Assembly (NCBI RefSeq): GCF_006385805.1
Contig: NZ_VFSG01000003.1
Location: 62,001 to 126,000 of the forward strand
Origin: Streptococcus xiaochunlingii
GTDB taxonomy: Bacteria > Bacillota > Bacilli > Lactobacillales > Streptococcaceae
Length of the DNA: 64,000 bases
Direction: 5' to 3'
Made by a program: the position numbers and the translations under genes
Notes under the pieces: model-generated
Database searches by the model: none
What the model saw: only the letters and a program-made list of their open reading frames with translations
Told to the model about the DNA's origin: nothing
Shown: positions 16,285 to 25,298 of the stretch, one piece after another
How positions within the stretch are numbered: position 1 is the stretch's first letter
Layout of the letters: each line of letters begins with the position of its first letter

Positions 16285-18564
16285 GGGTAGTTTCCACGAA
16301 GTTTCATACATTAACTTCATTTCGTAATCATTCTTAATAATATCTTCCTCTATTTTATTTTTGTATTCTTCCATTTTTTCGAGGTTATACATTTTTTGAT
16401 AATAATGATAGAGATTGTAGTAAATCTTATCCAAAAAACGCTTAAAAGATGTCTTTGGGATGAGTTCCTCCAATTCAACAACAATTGACTGACATTCAAG
16501 ACTACCTACTCTATCCTTCAAGAGATAATAAACAATTAAATTATTGTAAATAGCAAATCGGTCATATTCATCATATGCAGTGACTTTTGCGCTATTAAGT
16601 AACTCTGGTATTGCTTCATCAATATCTCCACTATAAAATTTTATTGTAGCCTCGTTATGAAGAATCATATGATTATATACAAGAGATTCACCGAAATAGT
16701 CTCGAGCAGTTATTAAAGATTGTTCGGCACGAGAAACATCTCTGTCTACAGCATATAAGTAAGCTAGATAGATAGCATGAAGTCCTGAAAATTCAGAATC
16801 TTGTTCCTTAAAAATTCTCTCAGTAATTGACTGAACAATTTTTATACGTTCAGAAAATTGGCTATAAAAAACATTAGATAATCTGATTAAGTAGGGATAT
16901 AGCGGATGAGTGTCTTGCGTACTTAATTCCTCAAAAATACGTTTCGCTTCTTCTCGTCTTTCAAGTTGTACTAAGTTCATTATTAAAACTAAAGAAAGCT
17001 GGAAGTATTGTGATGAGTTTTTATCTAGCTTAACTATATTTTTTTCAATATAGTTGATAGAAGCATCAAATTTTTCACATCGATTTAATAATAATGCTTT
17101 GCCAAAAACAACCTTATCAGTATTGTGAGAGATAAAATTAATGAAGGAAAGGGATTGTTGATACAAATTAGCATCATAGGCAATTTTTACAAGTGTCAGT
17201 ATAAAATCTTCATCAATTGTTTTTACATAATGCTGTATCAGATTGAATTTTTCAAAATAGGCTACACGCCCTTCTTGTGAATCAATTCTTATCAATCTCT
17301 CTCGAATTTTAGGGAAAATAGATTTGAGTTGTAAAAATTGGCGGTGAAGTAAATAATGGTCAACTAAAATATCAAGATATTCAGCATTATTAGTTTCGTA
17401 TAACTTTTGGTTAATATATTTAACTAAAAGAGAACTTAGAGCTAGTCTTAACTTAGGGGAAAATGTTGTAGGGCTAACAACCATATCTATATAATTAGGG
17501 ATTGATAAGGAAGAGTGATTTTGTTCTAGTAAATCTTTATTTACTAGAAAATCAATATTTTCCGAATCAAACTCCCCGTATAGTTGGGATAAAATTTCCA
17601 TCAAATCAACTTGAGCTAACCTATTCTTTGTTAAGGAAAGTAAGATTAAAAGGGCTGTTTGTTTGTCTGATAATTCTTCAACAATTTGTTTAATCGTCTG
17701 TAATTTTACTGTCCGATCCAACCGTACTCTATTATCAAAATCCTTTAAAATTGTGGAGATTTCTGCTAAATCTCCTTTTTCAACACTGTCATGTAAAATT
17801 GTAAAATCTATTTGCTCATAATGCAATTCTAACTCTTCAGTTAATTGTTGGATGTAATGAAGAATATGTTCATTAGAAAGTCGATTTAAGTGATAGGTTT
17901 TAAGAAAAAATTTACTACTATTTTTCAAATACTGCTCCACTCTGTTATCGTCACACTCAAAAATAAACAGGCATTGTTGAGAAGTAACTATTAATTTATT
18001 AAATAAATCCAAAGAAGAACGATCAATCTGAGAGGCTTGTGGATACAAAATAGATAATTTTCTCTGTTTTAGAACATAATTAGCATATTCAAAGAGATTT
18101 TCCACTTGAGCTTTTAGCACAAATGTCTCATATTGAGTAGGTTCTTCTATCAATGAAGGTAAGTCAATCTCTGAAACTTCTAGTCCAATATTATTATCTT
18201 TAAAAAATGTTCCAATAAATGCTTTACCAAATATTGCTGAAATTTTCAGCAATATTTTAATAGCTTTATCACTAGTCATTTTTTTGGTGTAAAATTCTTT
18301 AAAATCATCATAACCATACTCGCTACTGATTTTATCCAATTCTATAACAAATCTTTTAAATGTTGAAAAATCATTGCTATCATCTAATGGAAGAACTTCT
18401 ATAAAAGATAAGTTTAGTTTCTTAGATATTTCTTTAATAAATTCGGATTTCCCTACGCCTGAATCAGCTTTAATGATATAAACTTGATTCAATCCACGAT
18501 TCAAATTATTAGTGTAATCTTTTTGTAAATTACGAAGCTCTTCTTTACGATTGATAAACTTCAT
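16276..18564 (-). CDS. STAND-type ATPase with TPR repeats
   Basis: This is a 762-residue cytosolic protein. The N-terminus MKFINRKEELRNLQKDY and Walker A KADSGVGKSEF (near residue 33) mark a STAND/AAA-type NTPase, with a Walker B-like LFIFECDD near residue 200. From about residue 400 to the end it is helical with TPR-like repeats. No helix-turn-helix domain is seen at either end, unlike MalT or LuxR-type STAND regulators, and no nuclease or other effector domain is recognised. STAND proteins switch on sensing a ligand, in signalling or anti-phage defence. Here the partner may be the convergent ATP-grasp enzyme, which has the same leader. Confidence 0.75.
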   Translation of the reverse strand: MKFINRKEELRNLQKDYTNNLNRGLNQVYIIKADSGVGKSEFIKEISKKLNLSFIEVLPLDDSNDFSTFKRFVIELDKISSEYGYDDFKEFYTKKMTSDKAIKILLKISAIFGKAFIGTFFKDNNIGLEVSEIDLPSLIEEPTQYETFVLKAQVENLFEYANYVLKQRKLSILYPQASQIDRSSLDLFNKLIVTSQQCLFIFECDDNRVEQYLKNSSKFFLKTYHLNRLSNEHILHYIQQLTEELELHYEQIDFTILHDSVEKGDLAEISTILKDFDNRVRLDRTVKLQTIKQIVEELSDKQTALLILLSLTKNRLAQVDLMEILSQLYGEFDSENIDFLVNKDLLEQNHSSLSIPNYIDMVVSPTTFSPKLRLALSSLLVKYINQKLYETNNAEYLDILVDHYLLHRQFLQLKSIFPKIRERLIRIDSQEGRVAYFEKFNLIQHYVKTIDEDFILTLVKIAYDANLYQQSLSFINFISHNTDKVVFGKALLLNRCEKFDASINYIEKNIVKLDKNSSQYFQLSLVLIMNLVQLERREEAKRIFEELSTQDTHPLYPYLIRLSNVFYSQFSERIKIVQSITERIFKEQDSEFSGLHAIYLAYLYAVDRDVSRAEQSLITARDYFGESLVYNHMILHNEATIKFYSGDIDEAIPELLNSAKVTAYDEYDRFAIYNNLIVYYLLKDRVGSLECQSIVVELEELIPKTSFKRFLDKIYYNLYHYYQKMYNLEKMEEYKNKIEEDIIKNDYEMKLMYETSWKLPLI

Positions 18565-18568
18565 GACA

Positions 18569-18599
18569 TTCTCCTACCGATAACTATTTATTATCACTA
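18569..18599 (-). repeat. Perfect 31-bp inverted repeat, right copy (leader of STAND gene)
   Basis: It is identical to 15300-15330 in inverse orientation and contains the STAND gene's ribosome binding site AGGAGAA. The flanking sequence outside differs from the left copy. A -10-like TATAGT straddles the edge. The recombinase gene starts 56 bp to the right. Confidence 0.9.
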
Positions 18600-18654
18600 T
18601 ACAAAATGCTTAAATAAGTTTAAAATAACATGATTATTACTAAAGGAGATATTC

Positions 18655-19554
18655 GTGGATTCTAAACTTATTTCTAATTACTTAAGTTACTGCGAAACGC
18701 ATAAGCGTTTAAGCACACATACAATTCGAGCTTACAAAAACGATCTTTTACAATTTTACAATTCAAACTACAATAATGTTGAATCATATATTGAATTTTT
18801 AACAAAATCAAATATAAAATCAAACACTCTACGACGAAAAATCGCAAGTTTGAAGGTTTTTTATAACTATTTAAAATTTCAAGATATAATTGATGAAAAT
18901 CCTTTTAATCAACTACGATTTCAATTTCGGAAGGAAAAAATATTACCTAAAACCATTCCTTATGATATTTTAAAAAGTGTCTACTCATATTCAGAACAGA
19001 AAGTTATCTATTCAAAATCTAAATATCAAAAACAAAAAGCTGAAAGAAATTTACTAATCATTTCCTTATTACTTTCAACTGGCATTCGGATTTCTGAACT
19101 TTGTCATATTCATCTTAAAGATATTAATTTTTCAAATAGAACACTTCATATTATCGGAAAAGGAAAAAAAGAACGTATCCTCTTTTTAGGAGACCAAACA
19201 ACCTTTAGTTTATTGAAAACATATATAAATAAATACTGCGTCCGACCTAATGACTATTTATTTACTGGTCAAAATCCTCTTAAAGCACTTTCAGAACAAA
19301 GTGTACGTCTAATTTTAAAGAAGCTGGTTAAGAAAAACAACTTATCTATAACTATCACGCCACATATGTTTAGACACAGCTTTGCTACAATGCTACTGGA
19401 TAAAGATGTAGATATTCGTTATATACAGCAAATACTTGGACATAGCTCTATTTCTGTAACTCAGATCTATACTCATGTATCTCAATCAAAACAAAAAGAA
19501 ATACTCACTCTGTGTAATCCCATATCTTCCATTCGTTCTCGACCACAAAAGTAA
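18655..19554 (+). CDS. Tyrosine recombinase (XerC/D-like), complete
   Basis: This 299-residue site-specific recombinase has an N-terminal SAM-like core-binding domain (about 1-85) and a catalytic domain. All catalytic residues are visible: R145 (STGIRISELC), Lys in GKGKKERIL, H237 and R240 (HMFRH), H263 (LGHSS) and Y272 (QIYTHV). The size fits XerC/XerD-type or invertase enzymes more than long phage integrases, and it is not XerS. The GTG start has TAAAGGAGAT upstream. It is divergent from the STAND gene, 90 bp apart, next to the right inverted repeat. It is the best candidate for acting on that repeat; alternatively it moves the element. Confidence 0.9.
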   Translation: MDSKLISNYLSYCETHKRLSTHTIRAYKNDLLQFYNSNYNNVESYIEFLTKSNIKSNTLRRKIASLKVFYNYLKFQDIIDENPFNQLRFQFRKEKILPKTIPYDILKSVYSYSEQKVIYSKSKYQKQKAERNLLIISLLLSTGIRISELCHIHLKDINFSNRTLHIIGKGKKERILFLGDQTTFSLLKTYINKYCVRPNDYLFTGQNPLKALSEQSVRLILKKLVKKNNLSITITPHMFRHSFATMLLDKDVDIRYIQQILGHSSISVTQIYTHVSQSKQKEILTLCNPISSIRSRPQK

Positions 19555-19876
19555 AATAACTATAGCTAAATCAAAGCAGTTTGATGATTCCCCTCTAGAA
19601 ATTTTTACTCTACTAATTTTAAAAGAACAAGTATCTAATTTCATTATTATCAACAAAAGGTAGTTCTATATTTTTGAACTACCTTTTACATATTCTAAAT
19701 TGTCAAATTAAGTTAAACTTTTCATGTAACTCAGAAAAACATATATGGGATTTGAGAGTTCAAGTAATTCCTAAAAGTCTTTGAAATTATAAACGCATAA
19801 TATCAGGTATTCAAAAAACTGATATTATGCGTTTTATTTTAGTCTAAATTAGGGAAATTATTTCCAGATAAAGTTT
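19555..19876. other. Spacer with two terminators after the recombinase gene
   Basis: The hairpin AAAGGTAGTT...AACTACCTTT (about 19658-19685) ends the recombinase transcript. A second, perfect 16-bp stem AAACGCATAATATCAG/CTGATATTATGCGTTT (19791-19806/19819-19834) precedes the integrase remnant. No ORF is seen. Confidence 0.75.
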
Positions 19877-20167
19877 TTGGCAAGCCCCTTATCTGTTAAA
19901 GGTACATCTCCCCATCGAAATGAGCGAGCTACTCTTATTAAACGATCAAAAGAGTTAGGTTTACCTAATTATGGTTTTCACATATTCCGCCATACTCATG
20001 CGTCTTTAATGCTCAACGCTGGAGCAAATTGGAAAGAACTGCAAGAACGTATGGGACACAGATCTATTTCAACCACAATGGATATCTATGCGGAATTAGA
20101 TCCTAACCGAAAGAATGAAGCAGTCGATATTTTAATAGGACGACTTGCACAAATTAAAAAAAACTAA
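19862..20167 (+). pseudogene. C-terminal remnant of a phage/ICE-type tyrosine integrase
   Basis: About 100 codons show the C-terminal catalytic part of a second, unrelated integrase: GFHIFRHTHASLMLNAG (His and Arg of the HxxR motif), ERMGHRSISTTMDIYAELD (second His and the nucleophilic Tyr), and a Lys-rich end. The N-terminal DNA-binding and core domains are gone. No proper start is seen, as the frame runs in from noncoding sequence. It probably belonged to the element that inserted at rpmG, because the integrase gene of such elements sits near one att end. Confidence 0.8.
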
Positions 20168-20484
20168 TTAGAGACTATTATATTTAGCTATAATAAATCA
20201 CTTTACAATTAATGTAAATTTTATATTACTACTATAAATTTTAGGTATACAAAGATCTATAGATACTTTATTGGTAAGATTAATTTTATAACATTACTAC
20301 AGTTAAAAAAATCCTACATTATAGTTTCAATTGTAAAAAAACTCATTATTGATACAGGAATGTTCTCAGAGATTTTTCAACTACTTTTGTACAATGTAAG
20401 TCAAATACAAAATTACCTACTTAATAATAGTTTAGAATTTTTTCAAAAAAGGCCTTAATGGTTGAATTATATAATCTTTAACAG
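20168..20484. other. AT-rich spacer upstream of the toxin operon
   Basis: About 315 bp show no gene. They end in the TAC operon promoter. Confidence 0.5.
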
Positions 20485-20490
20485 TATAAT
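20462..20490 (+). promoter_or_regulatory. Promoter of the toxin-antitoxin-chaperone operon
   Basis: TTGAAT (20462-20467), a 17-bp spacer and TATAAT (20485-20490) form a near-consensus sigma-A promoter, 28 bp before the toxin ATG. Confidence 0.8.
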
Positions 20491-20518
20491 CAAGGTAGTA
20501 GCTTTATCAGGAGGTTCT

Positions 20519-21106
20519 ATGCTACAATATAGCGGGTGGCACGGCACCACCAATAAAAGGAAAAATAAGATCCTATCTGCTGGTTTTTCTTATAAAAAAT
20601 ATGAACCTGGTATTAATAAACAGAGACATCCGAACGACTTGGGTAATGGTGTTTACTTTTTTCTGCCTTTTAATAACGATACTGGTAAAACTATTGCTTC
20701 TGCTTATGTAGCAAAGTATAAATCATTTGAACTAAGCAAACCTGGGGTTACGCCCGAATTAGTTAACGCCGAAATCACTATAAAATCTATAGACAATATT
20801 TTTATTTTAGATGACCCAACAAACCAAAGTCTATTAGATGAATATCGACAAAAGGCATATATTGAAATTGAACGTGAGATTGCAAGTATTTCAGATAGCG
20901 GAGCCAAAAATAGAGCTACTCTTCTTAATCAAAATCAAGGGTTAATTATTGAACTGCTACTTGATTTAGCGTCTCAGTATGGAAAGAATTTTAAAGCCGT
21001 ACAGTCCAAAACATATACTGATATTTCATTTTTACCAGTGATTAACGGCAAGAATGGAGAAGAAATTTGTATCCGTGATTTAAATTGTATTACAAACATT
21101 TTATAA
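20519..21106 (+). CDS. ADP-ribosyltransferase-like toxin of a TAC system (CmdT-like)
   Basis: This 195-residue protein starts at MLQYSGWHGTTNKRKN, preceded by AGGAGG at 5-bp spacing. An upstream frame overlaps the promoter. WHGTT (His8), DLGNGVYFF (Tyr46) and a later Glu in LIIELLLDL (Glu145) are a plausible H-Y-E triad of the diphtheria-toxin/PARP class of ADP-ribosyltransferases, of the DUF3990 kind. It is the first gene of a three-gene operon ending in a SecB-like chaperone, the order toxin-antitoxin-chaperone seen in E. coli CmdTAC. There the toxin ADP-ribosylates mRNA upon phage infection. The fold call is by motif; the target is not known. Confidence 0.7.
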   Translation: MLQYSGWHGTTNKRKNKILSAGFSYKKYEPGINKQRHPNDLGNGVYFFLPFNNDTGKTIASAYVAKYKSFELSKPGVTPELVNAEITIKSIDNIFILDDPTNQSLLDEYRQKAYIEIEREIASISDSGAKNRATLLNQNQGLIIELLLDLASQYGKNFKAVQSKTYTDISFLPVINGKNGEEICIRDLNCITNIL

Positions 21107-21120
21107 ATAAGGAGGCTTTT

Positions 21121-21465
21121 ATGAGTTTATTATCAAACTTTTTAGGAACTGAAGAATTTTCTTTGATGGATTCTCCAATGTTTCAAGAATTAGTTGAAAA
21201 TATTAAGGCCAACAAAATCTATTCAGTAAACAATGAATTTGATTATTATTTGAATATGTCAGGAAGTCCTAAAAAATATAAAGATGAAATACATTTTACC
21301 TCTCAATTAGATAATCAAAATGATTTTTATGATTTGAATTCTATAAATAAAGTAGATGCAATGTCTAAATATATTATAAAAAACAAGAAATCATGTTTTT
21401 CATATTTCCCAATAGATTCTGAAAACTTAATTACAACAAAAGAAAGTAGTGAGGTGGCAGCTTAA
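21121..21465 (+). CDS. Putative antitoxin of the TAC system (CmdA position)
   Basis: This 114-residue, acidic protein has no recognised domain. The start at 21121 (MSLLSNFLGTEEFSLMDSPM) is chosen for its AAGGAGG. It lies 14 bp after the toxin gene, and its stop overlaps the chaperone start (TAATG), so it is translationally coupled. The C-terminal tail (SENLITTKESSEVAA) looks unstructured, as expected for a chaperone-addiction segment. It contains no helix-turn-helix, so it is not a HigA-like repressor. The role is assigned by position only. Confidence 0.6.
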   Translation: MSLLSNFLGTEEFSLMDSPMFQELVENIKANKIYSVNNEFDYYLNMSGSPKKYKDEIHFTSQLDNQNDFYDLNSINKVDAMSKYIIKNKKSCFSYFPIDSENLITTKESSEVAA

Positions 21466-21899
21466 TGTCCTCTTTACAATTTAAAGATTATTTTTTAAAT
21501 GAAGTATCATATCGAAGAAATCCTAGTTTTGATCAAACAAATAGTACTATTAATTTAAAACCTGAATTATCTGCACAAATTTTAATAAGAAAGTCTGAAA
21601 ATCTTGCTTACGTTAACTTAATAACAAAGCAAGGAAATATACATTCAGATGATTCTGCTTTTGAGCTTATTGTAGATATTGTTGGAGAATTTTCGTTTAT
21701 ATACGACAAAACAGAATTTGATATTAGTTTTGAAACTTTTCTTAAAGAGAATGGTTTAGCAATTCTTTGGTCCTATATTCGGCCTATTGTATCTGACATG
21801 ATCACTCGTGGTAATGAGTTCCCAAACTTCTTATTACCTGTCATTAACATTAAAAAAATGCTTGAAGAAAAAGATTCAATCAAGTTAACATACGAATAA
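21465..21899 (+). CDS. SecB-like chaperone of the TAC system (CmdC-like)
   Basis: This 144-residue protein has the SecB fold pattern: an N-terminal beta-rich half (LSAQILIRKSENLAYVNLI), a central strand ending GEFSFIYDKTEF, and then the helix and motif LAILWSYIRPIVSDMITRGN followed by EFPNFLLPVINIKKML. This corresponds to the LFPYARE...RGGFP...L.PVNF signature of SecB. Gram-positive bacteria lack general SecB, so a SecB-like gene next to a toxin points to a dedicated chaperone that stabilises an antitoxin. The ATG overlaps the preceding stop. No clear terminator is seen just after it. Confidence 0.75.
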   Translation: MSSLQFKDYFLNEVSYRRNPSFDQTNSTINLKPELSAQILIRKSENLAYVNLITKQGNIHSDDSAFELIVDIVGEFSFIYDKTEFDISFETFLKENGLAILWSYIRPIVSDMITRGNEFPNFLLPVINIKKMLEEKDSIKLTYE

Positions 21900-22051
21900 A
21901 AATAGTGTAATGTTTTTCAAAGATCCAATGACGTGCTTTTTCTACTTTAATGTACATTTAGAAGGTCTTTAGGAAAATATAAATAAATAAGTAAAATTTG
22001 TGATGAAAATAAATACACCCAAAGAGTTCTGTATTATAGTGATGCAAGTTA

Positions 22052-22078
22052 AAACTCTACCTTTTTCACTACCTTTTT
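22052..22078 (+). repeat. Att-like repeat S2
   Basis: AAACTCTACCTTTTTCACTA plus CCTTTTT matches 9027-9053 with a single mismatch. The 13-kb segment between them contains the integrase remnant and the TAC operon, and could be one integrated element. Confidence 0.65.
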
Positions 22079-22765
22079 TGAAATAAAAATAATGATTCGG
22101 ATATTTAAAAGAAGAGGAACTTTAGTGTGAAGTTCCTCTTTTTGTTATTTGTTCTTTTACTTATAAATTGTAATACCTGTTTTGAACACCTCGTATTTGA
22201 ATGAATTTCAATATATGCTTAATATCAATGTTTCCACATGTTTTTAAGAAAGAAATATTTCATCTAATTTGAATAACTTTCAATTGAATGGTGTGAATTT
22301 TACCCTAAAAATAAACGAATTGAGCTAGATTTCACCAAAAAGTTCACACCATTTGAATTGTTACTGTTTTGTACTTTTTATAGATTTAGAATTCTTTGTT
22401 TTCAAATAGTTTAGTGTCAATGTAAAAAATTACTATTGAATAAATAACAGTTAAAAGTAGTTGAATGGTGTAGCTAATTATCGAAATATTTCTTTCTTAA
22501 GAACTGGTTTGGAAAGTATGGGTTTCAGTTGAACTAAAAACAGCGTAGCATCAGCATCAAGCACTCACAGAATGCTATCTATTTTTTCAAAAAACTGAAT
22601 GAGTTTGATATAGATATTTTTGTTTTTTGTTAAGTATAGTCTTTTCAGATAATGACTGTAAATATCTTTCAGATAGCTCAATTTTTGTAAGATTTTTAAA
22701 GGATATACGATAATTTCTTTGTATAGGAAAGTAAGGCGAATCATTAATAAGAATTGGAAAGTCAA

Positions 22766-22801
22766 ATAACCGACCTATTTAATAATAGGCCGGTTATATT
22801 T
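22766..22801 (-). terminator. Terminator of the 121-residue secreted protein gene
   Basis: The stem ATAACCGACCTATT/AATAGGCCGGTTAT has one mismatch. On the minus strand it is followed by T-rich sequence. Confidence 0.65.
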
Positions 22802-22816
22802 ATTTATATCAGTTTA

Positions 22817-23182
22817 TTACTTGTTTTGAATCGCTTCCTTTACTTGGGCAATAGTGACAGGTTGAGAGTCTTTATAAATGACTTTTTCCCCTTTAGTATC
22901 AAGAATTTCTCCGACTAGAGGTTCGCTACTATCTGCAGATTTAACAGAAAACCCGCCACCCATGTTTTCAGGATAGGCAATGATAGTATCCTGATCTGAA
23001 AACTGATTTAATGTTTCCAAGAGAGTGGAATCTTTAGAAGCTTGTTTTACCATTATCTCAAGAGTTGGTGGTTTCGCTTGAATATCCTCACCTTTATCAT
23101 TTGCAAATATAATGTTACTTCCGATAAGGACAGAAGAAATTAGAGTAATGATAAAAGCACATGTAGTGAATTTCTTGAGCAT
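22817..23182 (-). CDS. Small secreted protein of unknown function
   Basis: This 121-residue protein has a clear signal peptide (MLKKFTTCAFIITLISSVLI to about residue 27, cut near FAND). The mature part is a small acidic domain (SDQDTIIAYPENMGGGFSVK, LVGEILDTKGEKVIYKDSQP). The start at 23182 is fixed by AAGGAG just upstream; a longer frame lacks one. No tryptophan or the aromatic C-terminus of lactococcin 972 is present, so it is unlikely to be that bacteriocin although DUF1430 genes lie nearby. No family recognised; the gene stands alone. Confidence 0.65.
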   Translation of the reverse strand: MLKKFTTCAFIITLISSVLIGSNIIFANDKGEDIQAKPPTLEIMVKQASKDSTLLETLNQFSDQDTIIAYPENMGGGFSVKSADSSEPLVGEILDTKGEKVIYKDSQPVTIAQVKEAIQNK

Positions 23183-24003
23183 GTTGAGTCTCCTTAATAA
23201 ACCTAGCCTTTCGTAGTTATTAGTGTAGTGTAAAATGCGAAAAGATATATCGTTTAGTTCTAACACATTAAACCAGAGAAATATAGTTTCCTAATTTTTT
23301 CCTTTCTATCTCTGTTTAAGCGGTAGTCCTTCCAATATTATTGTACGTTCTTTTTTTTGAAATGCAAGAAAAGAGAATTCTCAATTTGAAAAATTAAGCT
23401 TGACAAAAAAGCATCCCGTATTAGACGAAATGCTTTCAATAAGTGTAAATAAGTTTTAACGTTTACTAAATTGTGACGCTTTACGGGCTTTTTTCAAGCC
23501 TGGTTTTAAACCAATGAATTTCAATACATACTAATAGGTAGAAACCACAGGCATCTAGGCCCTTTTATTTTACCCAAAATTTCAAAAAGTTTGAGATTCT
23601 TTGATGAAAAGAGGGGAATTTCTACTGTGGTTTACTCTAAATGGCTTTACTCCACACTTATTCTATTGATTAACGACTCATTTAAGGAAGGGTCTCCTAA
23701 TTTTTTCAAAAAAAGTAATTTTGACAGATATAGATAAATTCAAGATTTTTATGACCGTTAGATAGAAAAATTAACAGGTTACTTTATTATTTGTACCTAA
23801 AGCTTGTCCAAAAATCATATTTCTGAAACTGATGTAATTTAAAGTCAGTACTTATTCTTGCAATATTTCTTAGTGATATATGGGGAAAAACTATATAAAA
23901 TTACAAACTAGTGAATATTAGAAATTAATATTTCAAAACTTATCTCTACTTATACTCCAACATATTATATCAGCCTTTCAGAAACTATAATTATTTAACT
24001 AAT
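23183..24003. other. Spacer with inverted repeats, no gene seen
   Basis: 820 bp contain an inverted repeat GAAACCACAG...CTGTGGTTT (about 23550/23624) preceded by AATGAATTTCAATACATACTA. That word resembles words at 22201 and 35697. No ORF with a ribosome binding site is found. Confidence 0.5.
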
Positions 24004-25269
24004 TTAAAATTCCCTTTCTATATACTTTGAACCTTTAAATGTATATAAAATTGCCACAAAAACTAATGACATATATATTACTGCAATATAACTATACGGT
24101 AAGTAAATCACTAAGGTAGAAAACAGTAACCTTGATACAATATCTCCTATTTGGAAATATGTCACCATCCCTCCAAATATTGTAGCTAACTTCGTTTCAT
24201 CAATATTATTAAATATGATAGTCCCCAGTTTAGGATTTAATGCACTAACTAATACACTTGAAAGAAATGATGATAATATAATTAAATAAATATTTTGAAA
24301 GTAAAAAGCAACAAATGAAAGAAAAACAGTGGTCAAATTCATTTTTAACAAGGTGCCTATGGAAAGGTTTTTAAATTTTTTACTAATCAGAATTAAAGTA
24401 CCCCCTAGTATTCCTCCTGAAACAGTGCTAATGCCCAAAAGTGAGATCGTAGTCGCAGAATTAATAATTGTCAAATTAGAACCTTTAGAAAGATTAACAA
24501 CAACTAATGGCGTGAGAATTGCCAAACTCCCATTAAGAATTGGTATAACAAGTAAAGCAGCCTTCATGTTACCGATACTAAATAGATGATTAATTGAGAG
24601 CTTTAAATTTGAAACAACCTCAGAAAACGAAGATTTAAAATCAAATTTTGATATCTTACTGGTCGAGTTCATCTCCTCATAATAATCATTAATCTGATTT
24701 TTGATAACTAACATAATTAACAGGCTAATAGCAAAAGTTAGAGAATTTATAAAAGCTAAGTGAGAAAAACTTAGAATAGTGATTAAAAACGCCCCAAATG
24801 ATTGATTTACAATATTCATCGTAGAAACAACTGTCTGCCTAAACGCCATAGTTTCTTCTCTTTCTGACTTTTTCACTATTCGATTAGAAATTGGATAGAA
24901 AAGACCATTTTCAAATTGTCCCAATGTATCTGCAACAAGGTTAACTATACTAGCAAATATGACTACTATAATAGATGGCTTAAAATTCATAACCACAGCA
25001 ACCAATAAATATAGAACCACCCGTAGCCATAACGTTTTAATAATCATCTCCACTTTATTAAGCGTTCTATCTGCAATGATACCAAAAAATATTGTAAATA
25101 AGATAGGTATAGTCTCAGATATATTTACGATTGAAATGGCTAAATTACTGTCCTTAATCTCCGTAACATAGGTCATGAGAGCTATAAAATATAATGTATC
25201 CCCAAAATTTGATATTAAATCTGAAATCAGAACTTTCAGATATAGTTTATTTTTTAAAATTTTTCTCAT
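24004..25269 (-). CDS. MFS transporter next to lanthipeptide remnant
   Basis: This 421-residue membrane protein has about 12 hydrophobic segments. The N-terminus LKVLISDLISNFGDTLYFIALMTYV and FGIIADRTLNKVEMI after helix 2 (the MFS motif A region) assign it to the major facilitator superfamily, drug/peptide efflux type. It follows a LanC-like fragment on the same strand, with about 30 bp between, so it may once have exported or given immunity to a lanthipeptide. Codon use and AT content fit the island. The substrate is unknown. Confidence 0.8.
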   Translation of the reverse strand: MRKILKNKLYLKVLISDLISNFGDTLYFIALMTYVTEIKDSNLAISIVNISETIPILFTIFFGIIADRTLNKVEMIIKTLWLRVVLYLLVAVVMNFKPSIIVVIFASIVNLVADTLGQFENGLFYPISNRIVKKSEREETMAFRQTVVSTMNIVNQSFGAFLITILSFSHLAFINSLTFAISLLIMLVIKNQINDYYEEMNSTSKISKFDFKSSFSEVVSNLKLSINHLFSIGNMKAALLVIPILNGSLAILTPLVVVNLSKGSNLTIINSATTISLLGISTVSGGILGGTLILISKKFKNLSIGTLLKMNLTTVFLSFVAFYFQNIYLIILSSFLSSVLVSALNPKLGTIIFNNIDETKLATIFGGMVTYFQIGDIVSRLLFSTLVIYLPYSYIAVIYMSLVFVAILYTFKGSKYIEREF

Positions 25270-25298
25270 ATGTCTCCATTAGTATATACTTTAAAACT

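Larger units (their letters stand above)
21900..22816. other. Long AT-rich spacer with att-like site and inverted repeats
   Basis: 917 bp have no supported gene. They include att-like site S2 (22052-22078), an inverted repeat AATGGTGTGAA...TTCACACCATT (about 22291-22301/22340-22350), and a terminator for the minus-strand secreted protein (22766-22801). A short frame near 22565-22765 has no start or ribosome binding site. Confidence 0.6.

Noticed and set aside
22565..22765. 66-codon minus-strand frame
   Set aside because: Only a TTG start without a ribosome binding site, and it begins right after a terminator.
22817..23182. Secreted 121-aa protein as a lactococcin-972-type bacteriocin
   Set aside because: It lacks the tryptophan/aromatic C-terminal pattern of that family.
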